Of a stretch of DNA of 64,000 nucleotides, positions 9,474-20,992 are shown in pieces. This DNA comes from Oikopleura dioica (taxonomy: Eukaryota > Chordata > Appendicularia > Copelata > Oikopleuridae). The number at the start of each line of letters is the position of its first letter. Position 1 is the stretch's first letter. The translations under genes were made by a program, and so were the position numbers. Location of the stretch: NCBI GenBank assembly GCA_907165135.1, contig OU015570.1:868001-932000 (forward strand), in the 5' to 3' direction. The notes under the pieces are model-generated. The model was not told the DNA's origin, searched no databases, and was given only the letters and a program-made list of their open reading frames with translations.

Positions 9474-10235
9474 ATGACCGACAATGATCCGGGATCAATA
9501 TACGAAGCAGGCGTCCGAATCTCTCTGCTCTTGAAGATGAACCGCGACATGGAAAGTCAGATACAAGCTGGCGCGACAAAAAAAGCGATTCTTCGCCCTC
9601 TCATCAACAAGAACATCCTCGAAAGAGATAAAATAAACGCGATGATGGGAAACCTGTGCAAAAACGAACTCAACCGGTCCCAGTCTTTTGCTCAAGGTCA
9701 TAACGTCTCGGATTATCGAGAAGTAGCTCACATCACATCCATATTTTCACGATACATGAGGGACACTTCCAAACTCGACGGAAGCTCCCACGCAGAATTT
9801 ACAAACTTCTTGGGCAGACTATCAATATTTCATAAAGCACACGTCGGCGGTCACGCAAGCAGACTACGACCATTCTTGAACTGCGTGTATTCACACCTCG
9901 ATATCTCCATCGAGAGACAGATCGGTGAAGAGATCCTCCAGTGCTCAACCTGGGAAGATGCGTAGACAATTCTAGAGAAGAATTTCGGCGATAAGAGCCA
10001 CTTCTACCTCTCTTTATCTGAGGTTTGGGACATCGAATTCGACACTACCAAACCAACTGCACACTACGCCGCAGAAATTGTGTTTCGAGATCAGATCATT
10101 TTTCCAGAATTGGGCTCGAGTGCATTTTATGATTCTGAGTTCATTCACTCCTCAAAATTTAATTCCACTGCAAAGATGGCAAAACGAGAAAAGAATCCTT
10201 GGCAGAGAAGAAAAAATATGCGCAGATTTTAGTGA
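9474..10235 (+). pseudogene. Gag-like ORF with one in-frame TAG
   Basis: ATG at 9474 opens 163 codons to a TAG at 9963-9965. The same frame then continues about 90 codons (TILEKNFGDKSHFYLSLSEV on). Residues 85-160 are helical, with HAEFTNFLGRLSIFHKAHVG. The overall character resembles a retrotransposon gag, but it is not the CCCH gag at 729-2003 and I cannot name the family. From about 10140-10185 the reading runs into a Tigger-like element, so the 3' part was replaced by insertion. Not functional as it stands unless the stop is suppressed. Confidence 0.45.
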
Positions 10236-12045
10236 AGGCGCCAAAACAAAAAGATGGTAGGAAGACTGTGATGGAGCTTTATCGAAAGAAGAATGATGGA
10301 GGAAGATCTGATCGAGCATTTCCTGGCGCTTCAAATTGATGAAACACAAGCCGCGACCCCGAGGGAGATTGAAGAAGAGCCTCAAGGTCAAGTGACAGAG
10401 AGCACCGACACTGCAAAACCTTTGACTTCGAAATGCCCAGAAAAGCAATCAAAGATTACAAATTTTTTTAATACAGTGAAAACCCATTTTAAGGCTCACC
10501 CTTTTAAGGCCACTTTTTCGGAAAATCTCCAAAATCTGTCATCCTAAAAAAATCCACTTTAGGGCCATTTTTTTTTATTTTTTTTTTCAAAATCCGGAAG
10601 GAGCAATTTCGCTTGTAAAAGCCAGTTATCAGCGACTGTGTCTACGGCCATTTCGAAGTCAATGGCTTTTCAAAGTCGGCATTGTCTGTCACTTGAACTT
10701 AAGGCACTTCTTCAATCTTCATCCGAGTTCAAGGAAGTGTTTCAACAATTTGAAGCGCCAGAAAATGCTCGACAAATTCTTCTCGTTTGTCCAGAACATT
10801 TTCTGCAACATCGAGATCTTCAAACTGCTTGATTTCACCTCGAAAAAATCCTCTTGAAGTAGTCCTGTGTTGATGCATGATCGCTTGAAGATTGATGGGT
10901 TCAAGTGCATGAAGATTTCGATGGAGATTTTCGATCCATTTCTCTGATATGTTGACAGAAAAATATTTTTGAAAAAAAGAATCATTAGGAGTCCAATTAA
11001 AAGACTCTATTTGGAATCCTACTTGATTCGGGCGATAGAAACACGCGGTTGACTCGGGCCTTTCCCAATTAACCCTTATGAGTCATTTTTGTCCCAAAAA
11101 TATGTGAAAATTTGTTGTTATCCGACGAAAGGCAAAAAAATCCATTTTAAGGGATCCCCCCCCCGTTTTCGCCATTTTTAATGGCAAACTACTTTTTTTT
11201 TGGCTTACCATTTAACGCGTGCAATAGCGCAAATGAAAGCTCGTTCATAGCGGCTAATTCTCTAGTACAGAGAAAAAAATACATCAACGCAAACCTTTCA
11301 CAAGGGGGCGCTGAAGTTAGTGTTTTTCGAAAAAACGCCGTTTTTGGCCATTTTCAACAGCAAACTACTTTTTTTTGGGCTTAGCTAGAATAAATCTGCG
11401 ACTAGATTTACAAAGAGTAGAGCCTGATCTTGAATCTCTAGTACAGAGAAATTGTTTGGTCAAGTAAGAAAAATTTTTTCTTAAGAATAACTTTTAGATG
11501 TCATTTTGGCCCTTTTTTGAATTCAAATTGCTCTCTAGCACCGATATGTGGCCAAAAATTCCTATGCGGTTACTTAATTCTTACTCAGTGCATTCTGAGC
11601 GTTCGATAGACCCCTCGTATGTCTATTTTCGATGACATCGAAAAGTCGAAAAAATTGCGATTTTCACGCTTAAGTACAAATTACATGCATTTTTACGATT
11701 TTCGAGGGTCAAAATTTTGGGTAAAAATGCTCGTAAAGGGGACATATAATATATCAAAATGATCCTCAGAACACGAGGAATCTAAATATGCCACATAGAC
11801 ACCCGTCATGAAGATTTGAAAAAACGGGGGGGGATCCCTTAAGGCCACTTTTGAAATTCGCTGTCATCCAAAAAGGGGCCTTAAAATTGGTTTTCACTGT
11901 AAATGATTCTTTGGGAGTCTAAAAGTTATTTGATTTTAAATAAAAATCTTAAAAACGCTCTTAAGTTGGAATTTTTGCAGATGACAACATTTTCACAATA
12001 CACGCAAAAACGCTCTTAAGTCGGGCGGAAAACCACGGTAAATTC
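10150..12045 (+). mobile_element. Tigger-like element C (3' part), split by a 1.4-kb insertion
   Basis: 10150-10472 plus 11902-12045 match the inverted copy at 29190-29600. Coding remnants include AQILVKAPKQKDGRKTV and EDLIEHFLALQIDE, the latter shared with other transposase C-termini in the window. The right end carries CTTAAGAGCG repeats and finishes AAAACCACGG then TA, the same end as at 59755. The insertion at 10474-11899 separates the halves. Confidence 0.65.
10474..11899. mobile_element. 1.43-kb element of the CAGTGAAAACC family
   Basis: Ends CAGTGAAAACCCATTTTAAG and complement, with TA on both sides. The inverted copy at 29.2 kb preserves the empty target, giving exact edges. Interior has scattered transposase C-terminal relics on the minus strand (10719-10985, NIFLSTYQRNGSKI). 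TIR start and TA target place it with pogo/Tc1-like elements. Confidence 0.8.
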
Positions 12046-12681
12046 TGACAAAATAATCCGATTATCTCGAAAAAAAGATCAAAGTGAGAAAAAAACCACA
12101 CTTCTGAAAAGGAAGGAAAATTTGGATCGATTTGGATAGGACATTTTTTTTGGGGCAATGATTCAAACTTCTGGATATTTTTGAAGAAATCCTGAGACTA
12201 AAAATGTCCAGATCTTCTATAATTAGGAGTTACTTCTATAAAACGATTAAAACAATGATGATTGGTATTAAAATATTCGTTATTTAATGAACAGACTGAT
12301 TCCGCAAATTATTTTCTGAAGTAATTTATTATTCACGAAAAAATTTTTGGGTTCTTGTTTGGCGGTAAATTGGAAGTGCGGGATCTCTTTGGAGGGATAC
12401 GCGCCCGACGCCAGAGGCACTTTTCGCCGAGAGCGAGAGTTCGAAAAGTCCGAAAGCGAAATTTCCCCTGGGCCTTGCGCCCAAGCGCCATCACCCGCTT
12501 GCAGTCAGTCCGAATGAAATTGCGGTACTTGAAGTTCTGAAGCCTGAAAATTTTGCAGGTCAAATTAACTTATTTATTAATCGATAAGATGTCAATATAA
12601 CTAGGGTGGCCCGCAAAAAATAAGCTTTTGATGTAAAAGAGCTAGATATCTCATTTTTGGATATGTAAGGAATCCTTAATA
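12046..12681. other. No recognisable gene
   Basis: AT-rich apart from a GC-richer stretch at 12370-12500 with overlapping frames on both strands; neither shows a family feature. Confidence 0.4.
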
Positions 12682-12959
12682 CAGTTATTTTCCTCTTTTG
12701 TGGACATTTTTGTCCCAAAATTTCATAAAAATGTCCATTTTTTTTACCATTTTTGGTCAATTACACAGTAAAAGCCATTGATTTCAAATAAAAAATCCTG
12801 ATTTTTGAAAAAACACCCTATTTTTTCCTCTTAAATTTTCTCGGCTGGACAAATGGCCACAAAAATGGAACATTATCCTTGCAAAAGTGTCCCACGAAAA
12901 CCCCTTAAAATAAAGATAATGTCCAAAAAAATTGGGGCCAAAAAAAAGGAAAAAAACTG
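12682..12959. mobile_element. 278-bp MITE of the CAGTT..AACTG family
   Basis: TA-flanked; left end CAGTTATTTTCCTCTTTTG, right end complement. GTCC/GGAC motifs as in the 24.1- and 48.3-kb copies. Confidence 0.75.
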
Positions 12960-13534
12960 TATAACTCAGTCTTTTAAACCATACTTTAACTTTATCGACC
13001 CATTGAGTTTTAAGATCATAGAGATCAGTCTTGAGAGAGTTCTTAAAATTCGAAGGACCTAATTTCCAGCCCTCATTTTCATCTTATTATTCATTTTAAT
13101 TCGACCATGTGTATTCAAATTTGATTGAAAGACAATCATTGTATTGCGATCGTTTTCACATTTATGGCATAGTCTGGCTCAGATGAGTACGACGGTTGTT
13201 TTTGATGAAATGAAATACAGTTTATTCGCACAATGTGCGAGTCAACTGTATTTTTTGGTACAAAAAAAATAATTTGCTTTTTATTGGCTCATCTGAAAAC
13301 GCATTAAAAACTGGTCTAGAAATTGCTTCTCTTATTAGCCATGACGTCATTGATGACGTCACAGCGCTCCCTTAAGACTGTATTTTGGCCCAAATAAAAA
13401 ATTTGTAATCAAAAATTTTTTGGTCTGATCACCTGATCACGTGATACGGACCCTCGAAAAGCTAGAAAAGCTTGCCGAGCTAGATCTCCTTATCCTACTA
13501 GATCAAACTATAGTCTATAGCTTACTTGAAAGAG
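12960..13534. other. No recognisable gene
   Basis: Contains a 40-base palindrome at about 13207-13245 with TACAGTT/AACTGTA ends, perhaps a collapsed MITE, and a GATGACGTCA-rich bit at 13340-13365. Confidence 0.4.
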
Positions 13535-13982
13535 TGTAAGGTTTTACATATACAGTTAGAGCAAAGCTACGCTCTGAACTATTGCTGTTTCAGCACCAAA
13601 ATGACGCCAGCTTACATTTTGTATCCACTTGCACCCAAAATGTGGACCATGCGCGAAGTCTACATTAACAATTCATAAACGCGCACAGATGTGACAACCG
13701 TTGACAGCTGCAATCACCTGCGTCAAAGAAGAGAGTTCACTGTTCACATTTTGTACTCACCTACATCCCAAATGTGAAGCCTGCTTACATTTTGAATGCA
13801 CACAAAATGTAACCGACGACAAGTATATAAAGAGCTTTTCTCACTGTACTTTCAACACCATTCACTAAAAACACTACTACGAAAACACCAACACTTTAGC
13901 AACGACTACACCACCTTCATGTTACAATAAACAAAGTCTCACCTTACCAATTGTAGCGCGTCATTATTATAAAACCGTTACA
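13535..13982 (+). mobile_element. 5' LTR of a second LTR element
   Basis: Starts TGTAAGG, ends CCGTTACA (448 bp). TATA box AGTATATAAAG at about 13823, AATAAA at about 13926. Repeated ACATTTTGTA/ACAAAATGT motifs upstream of the TATA. Two bases after the end is TGGTGACTGAGTCTTG, the same primer-site start as the left-edge element. Confidence 0.7.
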
Positions 13983-14202
13983 AATGGTGACTGAGTCTTG
14001 AAACGAACCAACTCCCCATTATTTGAAAATTTTTGAACACAGGTTTCTTCGAGAATTTGTTTTCGAGATGATGATACCACTGGAAATGTTAAATTTCTCG
14101 AAGATAAGTTTGATTGCAAAAATCAGCATTTTGCCCGACCTGACTACAAAATAAACCTGAATTAAATCAAAGCTCTCATGAATGCGTAATCCGTCGAAGA
14201 AC

Positions 14203-16060
14203 ACTTGATGAGCTCAGACATCGACGACTGCAACGAGCACTCCGACGAAAATGTCTCAGTAACCGGCATGGACGACACCATTCGACTTAACACTGGACAA
14301 ATAAAAAAGAAGCTGCATTGCCAAAAACTCACGAGAAAAATATAAAATCTGATATTCAAAGTGTTCAAGAACTCGTTGACACGGGAAAAGAAACCGTCCC
14401 CGAAATCCGACTTCTACTTGGAGCTTTTCGCGAAACCGAAATTCCTAAAAACACTCCAAAAACGAAACCTCCTGCACAACCACGAAATACACTTCGATCA
14501 CGAGAACAGATAGTTTCTCGGAGCAAAGTGCCGAACGTAAAAGTGAAAAGCCCTAAATTCGACTCGAATCTCCCTGTTTGTGCATGGATCCGCAATATGG
14601 AAATCTACGGAAAGATATCTCGCCTCGACGATGAGTCCTTGATAACTGTAGCGCTATGCAGTTTGCTCTCAGAAGATGAGGGAAGCCACATAATTGAAAG
14701 CCTCACAAACAACGAGCTTCTTAAGGCTACGGGGGTCGACGAGGCTCTAACCATGGCCTTATTCCGGGAAACCAAAAAGAGTTGGGGGCTTGAATCTTTC
14801 ATTAATAGTTAATTTGAACCTAGATCTTGACTTGCATAGAAGAAAATCTTAAGTTTATAGACATTTTCTTGCCAAGAAATCGCTTCAAAGTTGGCAACTC
14901 GACCTATATTAGGGTAAAATTGGTTTCAATTCTGAAGAATTGAACCTATAAACCTATGCTTACAATATTTTTAAATGAAATTTCAAACCTTTTTAAGCCT
15001 TTGTATAGAAAGAAATCGTGGATTGAATCAATAAAAATATCGAATTTAATTTTTTGAAAAGTGGATCTCGTTAAAAATTGCATTTTTTGAAAGAACGATT
15101 AACGATTTTCGCTGTAAAATCCAAAATATCTGGTATCATTAAAAACCAAGGCTACCATTAGATTTCTCGTGCTCTGCGCTTTCGAAAGAGCCCCAAATGA
15201 CAAAAATCCAAGCCAAAAAATTTTTTTCGGTCAAAGTTCTAGCGCTCGTATCTCGGAAACTACAAATGATAACAACTCACTTTCAACTGTAAGTCTACTT
15301 TATTTTTTGCGGTAAATTCACCTGGCATAATGGATATTGTCATACTTTCAAGTTAAGACCACATATAACGTCGACCCCCGTACCCTTAATTGGCCCTCGT
15401 TCAAGAAAAAACTGATCGAAACTCTCGGGAGGACACGGGACTACTGCAAACATGAATTCGAAAATTACATGCGAAAATCACAGAGTTGCGTCGAACTGAT
15501 CAGGAACTTTTGATCGAACGATTCTGCTAAGCTCAAGATGATAAGTTGAAGGAACTTCTCTTGCGCGAAAAAGGCTCACTCAACATGCAAAGCATAGTAT
15601 GCCGAGCAAACGAACTCGAACGATCAATGCCGAAACAGAAAGAAGTTAATTTAGCCATTCCTTCAGTTGCGAATCACGAAAATCTTGAAGTGAAGATCGA
15701 AAACCTCATTAAAATCGTCCAGAAATAGGTTTAAGCTGATGCAGAACGGAAGAAAAAGCCGCAAACAACCAAGAAGCGACCAGCGATCTTTCATGAAAAA
15801 CACAGGGGTATTGTATGAAATTCATTCGAGACAAAAATGCTCTTTCGGAAAGAACTGAAAATGTATCCACGATGCTGATAATGCGCCGACATCGGTCAAG
15901 AATTAGGCGAAAACCTTATGACTGTGGAACCCCCTGTGGAACTTTCATGTCCCAACTATCTCTCTTGTCCAAAGTCACTCAAATTTGTCAATGTCACCAT
16001 CAACGATTACAACGTTCCCGCACTCGTTGATTCTGCATGTTCCCGTACTTGTATCTGATA
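14203..16060 (+). pseudogene. Broken gag-protease of the second LTR element
   Basis: Begins near an ATG at about 14206 and shifts frame near 14316. At 14540-14725 it shows the gag core (KSPKFDSNLPVCAWI) clearly related to the left-edge gag. It is cut by a 651-bp insertion at 14730, resumes at about 15383 with NWPSFKKKLIETLGR, and has a stop and shift near 15513-15545. It continues with LLLREKGSLNMQSIV to about 15728. A damaged CCCH motif lies near 15830-15885. At about 16003-16050 the protease motif appears as LVDSACSRTC, DSACS rather than DSGAS, followed by a stop. Pol is missing beyond 16060. At least four disabling lesions. Confidence 0.75.
14730..15380. mobile_element. 651-bp TA-flanked insertion in gag
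   Basis: Ends CGGGGGTCGACG and CGTCGACCCCCG; TA at 14728-14729 and 15381-15382. Removing the element and one TA makes the interrupted gag frame continuous, confirming the edges. No transposase ORF. TA target and short TIR suggest Tc1/mariner. Confidence 0.85.
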
Positions 16061-16540
16061 AGAATTGACAAGACTGGAACGAAAATTTAAAGTCGATCGA
16101 GGTTTTATTGAATTTGAATGTTTTTGGCAGAGCGGAAATCGCTTATAAAGGGAGTCAGAGTCAGTCAAGTGTTTCAAAGTGGGGAAATAAGTCAGTTGTT
16201 TATGATTGCAATCGTCGATTCGTCACGTCGATAACTGTAATCAGGTCAGCGCACATTAGAATAGGGTAGAGTGGAGGGCTTTGTACAAGTCAGGTCAAAG
16301 GTAAGAAATATGTAAAATATTACTTATATTTTACAAAAGTCGAAATAACTTATGTCCAGGGCGAGTGAGTAATAAATATGTAAAATATTACTAAAATTTT
16401 ACAAAAATCTCTATGAATGTCTAAGTGGCGCAAAAGTAAGAGATTTGTAAAAAAATACTATAATTTTACAAAAGTCCAAGTAACCTATATCCGTGACGAG
16501 TGAGTAAGATAAATGTAAAAAATTACAAAAATTTGACAGA
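16061..16540. repeat. Four degenerate ~80-bp tandem units
   Basis: 16290-16540 repeats GTAAGAAATATGTAAAATATT..TTTTACAAAAGTC about every 80 bases, each with a TGTAAAAT/ATTTTACA inverted pair. Lies just 3' of the unknown ORF; might be its untranslated region. Confidence 0.5.
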
Positions 16541-16636
16541 GTGGTTAGATCGAAGGATTTAATATTTCCCGGTTCGCCCAGTCGTGTCAACGGTGACTTG
16601 TCGGCGGGTTTCCCAGATGGAGGATTTTCTGAAGTT

Positions 16637-17407
16637 TTACGCAAAGTGGGCTGGATCGATTATGAGATTTCCATTGGGCGTTGTTTTGAGGAAAGGATAT
16701 TTTTCTTTTGCTTTTGTCGTGATTTCTGTCGTAAGTTCGCTTTTTGACTTGCCATTGGTTTCTATTGTCAGTCCCATGTGTTTCGCAAGCACGCCCATCT
16801 CAACAATTGTGAAAGCACTAAGGTATGTCTTTCTTTCAAGCATCAGGGCGTTGTGTTTTATCAGGAAGTATCCTTCGTCATCTTTTTCCCAATCAGGATG
16901 ATTTGTCTTGATCCATTCATTTATCTTCTCAATTTTCTTCGCCTTGGAGTTTTTGAGTGAAGCCCATGTCCCAAGTTTTATTCCGCATTTGTAGTCGCGG
17001 ATAAATTTTTCAAGCGCTCTTTCGTGAAGATTCGCTATTCTTTGAACAACAGGAGAGACAAGCTTTCGCGGTTGCTCAGGTTGTGGCGGATCGCTGGTTT
17101 ACTCTGCAACCTCCGTTGAGCCGCTTTGAATTGATTCGTTGTCATCGATAGTCCCTTCAGCATCGTAAAAGATTGTCCCGTTAGCCGGATTCGGTGATGT
17201 CGGCTCTGAATGATTGGCTTGGTTGATGATTTCCTGGCTTGATGATTCTTCGATTTGGTCGTCTTGGTTGAAGTTTTCCCCAAGATTTAGGGAGGCAGTT
17301 GCGCTTAAGTTAGTTATATTAAAGCTCGGTTCTGGTGAACTCCGCGTCGTCTGGCTTCGAGTTCGGATTGAGTATGATGTTCTCTTTCGCGTGTCTCGTC
17401 TCGGCAT
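16637..17407 (-). pseudogene. Unknown ORF (MPRRDTRKR...) with one in-frame TAA
   Basis: A single minus-strand frame runs from an ATG at 17407 to a stop at 16637, broken once by TAA (17099-17101). Residues 1-25 are Arg-rich and basic, 40-100 acidic and Ser-rich. The part after the stop is Pro-rich, then helical (VVQRIANLHERALEKFI; INEWIKTNHPDWEKD). It ends in a segment with the look of a SAP-like DNA-binding fold (MGLTIETNGKSKSELTTEI). Possibly an ORF1/gag-type protein of an unclassified retroelement. A diverged relative may start at 35254 (also MPRR on the minus strand). Function unknown. Confidence 0.4.
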
Positions 17408-17573
17408 CTTTGCATTCGGAGGTTCGGGCTTGAGTTGATCTTGGCTGTCCGGACATTGCGATCTGGTGACAAAAGGTCTGAGGTGTGATATGTGTCGGCT
17501 CAGTTCCCTGCCCGAGTCGAGGTTTTCGAGGGTGAAGCTAAGACCTTGCTTTTGTACTTTTGTTATTGATCAA

Positions 17574-17935
17574 TCAGAGTCAGGGCGAAGCCGACCCGAA
17601 GGGGAGGCCACGCCCGTTCATTCTCTTCAATCAGAGTCAGGGCGAAGCCGACCCGAAGGGGAGGCCATGCCTGTTCATTCTTTTCAATCAGGGTCAAGGC
17701 GAAGCCAACCCGAAGGGGAGGCCACGCCCGTTCATTCTTTTCAATCAGGGCCAGGGCGAAGCCGACCCGAAGGGGAGGCCACGCCCGTTCATTCTCCTCA
17801 ATCAGAGTCAGGGCGAAGCCGACCCGAAGGGGAGGCCACGCCCGTTCATTCTCTTCAATCAGAGTCAGGGCGAAGCCGACCCGAAGGGGAGGCCACACCC
17901 GTTCATTCTTTTCAGTCAGAGTCAGGGCGATTTTT
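17574..17935 (+). repeat. 57-bp minisatellite, six copies plus a partial
   Basis: Unit starts TCAGAGTCAGGGCGAAGCCG at 17574, 17631, 17688, 17745, 17802, 17859 and a partial at 17916. The period is a multiple of three, so three long frames stay open across both strands. These are artefacts of the repeat. Confidence 0.9.
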
Positions 17936-18244
17936 TTTCAAATAACGTTCATTTTTTACAATCAGAGTAAAAACGGTGGGTTGAGCTCATTATCAGTCAG
18001 TTATGACACGCGAAAAACCGTCGATTAAAATTCATATTTTAGAGGAAGCACGTGCGTTCATTTTATAATGTCTGAGTTAGGGCAAGGGTTGTATTTTAAA
18101 CTATTTCAAGATCCCGAATATTTTGAGATTAACCGAATTCCTCAGTCTCCCAAATCATCTTGCAGGTTTTAAACAGATTCAACAATCGGGATTCCCATAG
18201 TTCAAAAATTCAACAAGACTAAAGTAAATCAGAAAAGACCTCTT

Positions 18245-18440
18245 AAATCCTATTCGCCCTGGCTCTGATTGAAAAAGTATGAACGGGCGTGAGCTCCCTT
18301 TCGGGTCGGCTTCGCCCCGACCCTGATTGAAAAAATGAATAGGCATGGCCCATGCCGCATGGCCTTCCCTTCTGGTCGGCTTCGCCCTGACTTTGATTGA
18401 AGAGAATGAACGGGCGTGGCCTCCCCTTCGGGATGGCTCA
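18245..18440 (-). repeat. Same minisatellite in opposite orientation
   Basis: Three to four diverged units of the 17.6-kb minisatellite, inverted, with one unit carrying a 17-base internal duplication (GGCATGGCCCATGCCGCATGG area). With the first array it frames a 310-bp spacer, so the pair may be the arms of one foldback. Confidence 0.75.
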
Positions 18441-20345
18441 TCATTGAAAGCTTATCCCTGACGGCTTATCCGTGAATGCTCACTCATTATGGCTTATCCC
18501 TTGATTGCTCATCGCGACGGGTAGACCAAACCATTAAGAACCGAACCATTCTTCAAATCGAACCAGTGACTGTTTTTGACCACGCTGAGAAAGAGGGCGG
18601 TAATGAGCACAATGAGTCTGCAGTGAGGGAGACAACCCTATCTTGCCTCGAGCAAGATCGTCATCACAAAAGATCCATCAGCGGACAGCTTATCCGTAAT
18701 TGATTACTCATTATGGCTCATCTTCTTATAGCTCATCGGTAAAAGATCGTCGAAAACGCTGTTTCAGTAAAGTTACGAAACACTATCGCCTTGTTGAATG
18801 AATGCTTGTTGGTTGACAAAGTGGAACTGAAAAGGAGACTGCGCTTGATTCTGAAGAGGTTGAAGGTCGTTTCAAGTAGGGATCTGTGTTCCGAGTGTGT
18901 TGAAACTTGTGTTTAGGCAACGCCGCGGTCAAAGTGCGTTAATTCTGCCTACATTGCCCTAGATAAGGAAAGAATTGAGGCTTGTTTTTAGAAGAAGCAC
19001 CGTTTTCAGAGTGTGTTCAAGCTTATGTCATGCGAGCACCGCGAACAGTATGAGTGGATGCTTGTTTGTTACCAGAGCAGCCTGAAAATAGACTGCGCTC
19101 TTTTCAGAAAGAACTGAAGAATGGACTGAAGAATCTTTTCCGAATAAGTGGTGACAAATGAAAGAGTATGCTATTTCAAAACCTTTTCTTGAGAGTTGCT
19201 TTTGGAAGCAATTCATGGCGCTCGCCAAGGGCTATCAAGCCTTTCCTCTCGATTTTCTTGATTTCTTATGTGTTTAAAGCAGTAAATTAAGGTAAACAAG
19301 TGGTTGAAATGGGTTTGTGCAGTCCAAGAATGTTTCCTTCTGATTTTGGCGAAATTTCACTTTTCAATTTTTTTTCATCGATTTTTTTGAGTGGGTTCCG
19401 ACAAATATTTTTTGGTCAATATAGGCTCAAAAGATGCGCAAGACGTTCTTCTTTATTGTATTGGTACTAACTCACTCCGGGACCACCCTTTTCTTAACAA
19501 TTTTTTCAAAAACCGATCGGATTTTATTGGAAAAATGGCATTGTCCATCTTCAGCGCCTCATATCTCTGAAATGAGTCATGATGACGTCTTCATTCCAGT
19601 ATTGAAAATGAAGCTTAGACACTGTTTTTTGTTTAATTACAAATAATGATGACGTCATCATGACTCATCACAGAGATATGACTCATTTTTCCGATGACAT
19701 GCCAAAAAATCGTGTTTTTTGCCATAAATCACGTCTCAGATGAAAATTTTCGACGAAACTTCGGGAATGTAATTTTTAGGACCTAACAAATCTACCAAGA
19801 CCATTCGGACCTATTTTCACCGAAAGTGGAAAAAATATTCCCACCCTACTCGTCAGACTTGTTTTGATACAAATTTATTTAGAAATCATTCCCTGACTTA
19901 AATAAACACTTGGAATTTCCTATCACTTCATCCGCGGAGCGGGCGTCAACCTTGACTGAATCAATGAATTTCATTGATTGAAACACGCTAAGAAAAATCG
20001 TAAATTTGTAAAACACAATTGATGATTGTTTCTGTTTTATGTTCTTTTTTTTTTGACCGAAAACATCGCCGATATCTGTATATAGAAAATCGAAGTTCGA
20101 AGAAACGTCTTCAAGTAGATGAGACTGCTGAACATATTTGTCCGGACATTCGACTACGCATTTGTGCAAAAAGCAAAAAAATGATCCCTAGTTTCTATAG
20201 AAAATATCAATATCAGCATCAAAATAACAACACTGTCACGAAATTCTCAAAACCTGAATTCGTCAAACTCGTCAGACTGGTCAAACGGTCTGACGAGTTT
20301 GACGAGTCTGACGAGTCTGACGAATTAAGGTTCAACCCCATCTAG
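18441..20345. other. No recognisable gene; one strong hairpin
   Basis: Frames are short and unremarkable. A 19-bp stem with a 10-base loop occurs at about 20258-20305 (TTCGTCAAACTCGTCAGAC and complement), followed by GACGAGTCT repeats. A palindromic ATGATGACGTCATCAT segment lies near 19645. 18450-18740 has repeated GCTTATCC/GCTCATC motifs. Confidence 0.4.
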
Positions 20346-20870
20346 TGTTGGCTCTCGCGCTCCACTTAGTGTCAGCTATCGAGCACCACCTAGTGGACAC
20401 TCAGGAATGGCTCTCTAGTGAACTCTAGTGGTGACACACTAGCGCCACCTATGGTAAGCACAAAAGCATATGTTTACAGATAACAATGTATTGACTCAAT
20501 GTATGAGTTAATGTTTCACTTCTGACGCTTGAATGACATCATCCGAAGAGACTCCTGGAACCCTTCTAGCGACAATGACTCTCGCTGACAAATTATGACA
20601 TCATATTGGAGAAGATACTTGATTGTTCTATTACTGTTCTAAGAAACTTCATGATTATTCTATTACAGTTCCACGAAAGTTCTCGAACATTCTTATTATC
20701 CCTTTCTGAGTATATAAAGGCGACTTTCGCCTCAATAAATTATTATAACGAACCAAACAAAAAACACTTGTCTTTTTTATCCTTTTTGAAACCAGCAAAC
20801 AACAGCAGAAGCAACAACAGCAGCAGCAACAACACCAGCAGCAGCAACCACAACGGCCGCTGAGCAATCA
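20346..20870 (+). mobile_element. Isolated LTR, plus strand
   Basis: Starts TGTTGGC, ends CAATCA; AGTATATAAAGG at about 20709, AATAAA at about 20734. A CAG/CAA-rich stretch at 20803-20850 precedes the end. TGGTAACAAG, a plausible primer site, follows directly. No gag follows (a MITE begins at 20993), so it is a solo or truncated copy. Confidence 0.55.
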
Positions 20871-20992
20871 GTGGTAACAAGTTCTCTCACGGGTACTTGC
20901 GAACTCAGGTCTACGCTTTAGTTGAGCTGTTTAGAGTCTTGAATCTTGTAGTCGTAGTGTATTGTCTGTTAAGTCGTACACGCATAGACATA

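Noticed and set aside
17466-17970. Long repetitive ORFs on both strands (159, 136 and 111 codons)
   Set aside because: They are the 57-bp minisatellite read in three stop-free phases; no non-repetitive coding sequence.
20655-20867. Cys-rich minus-strand ORF
   Set aside because: Antisense of the CAG/CAA-rich stretch inside the LTR; low complexity.
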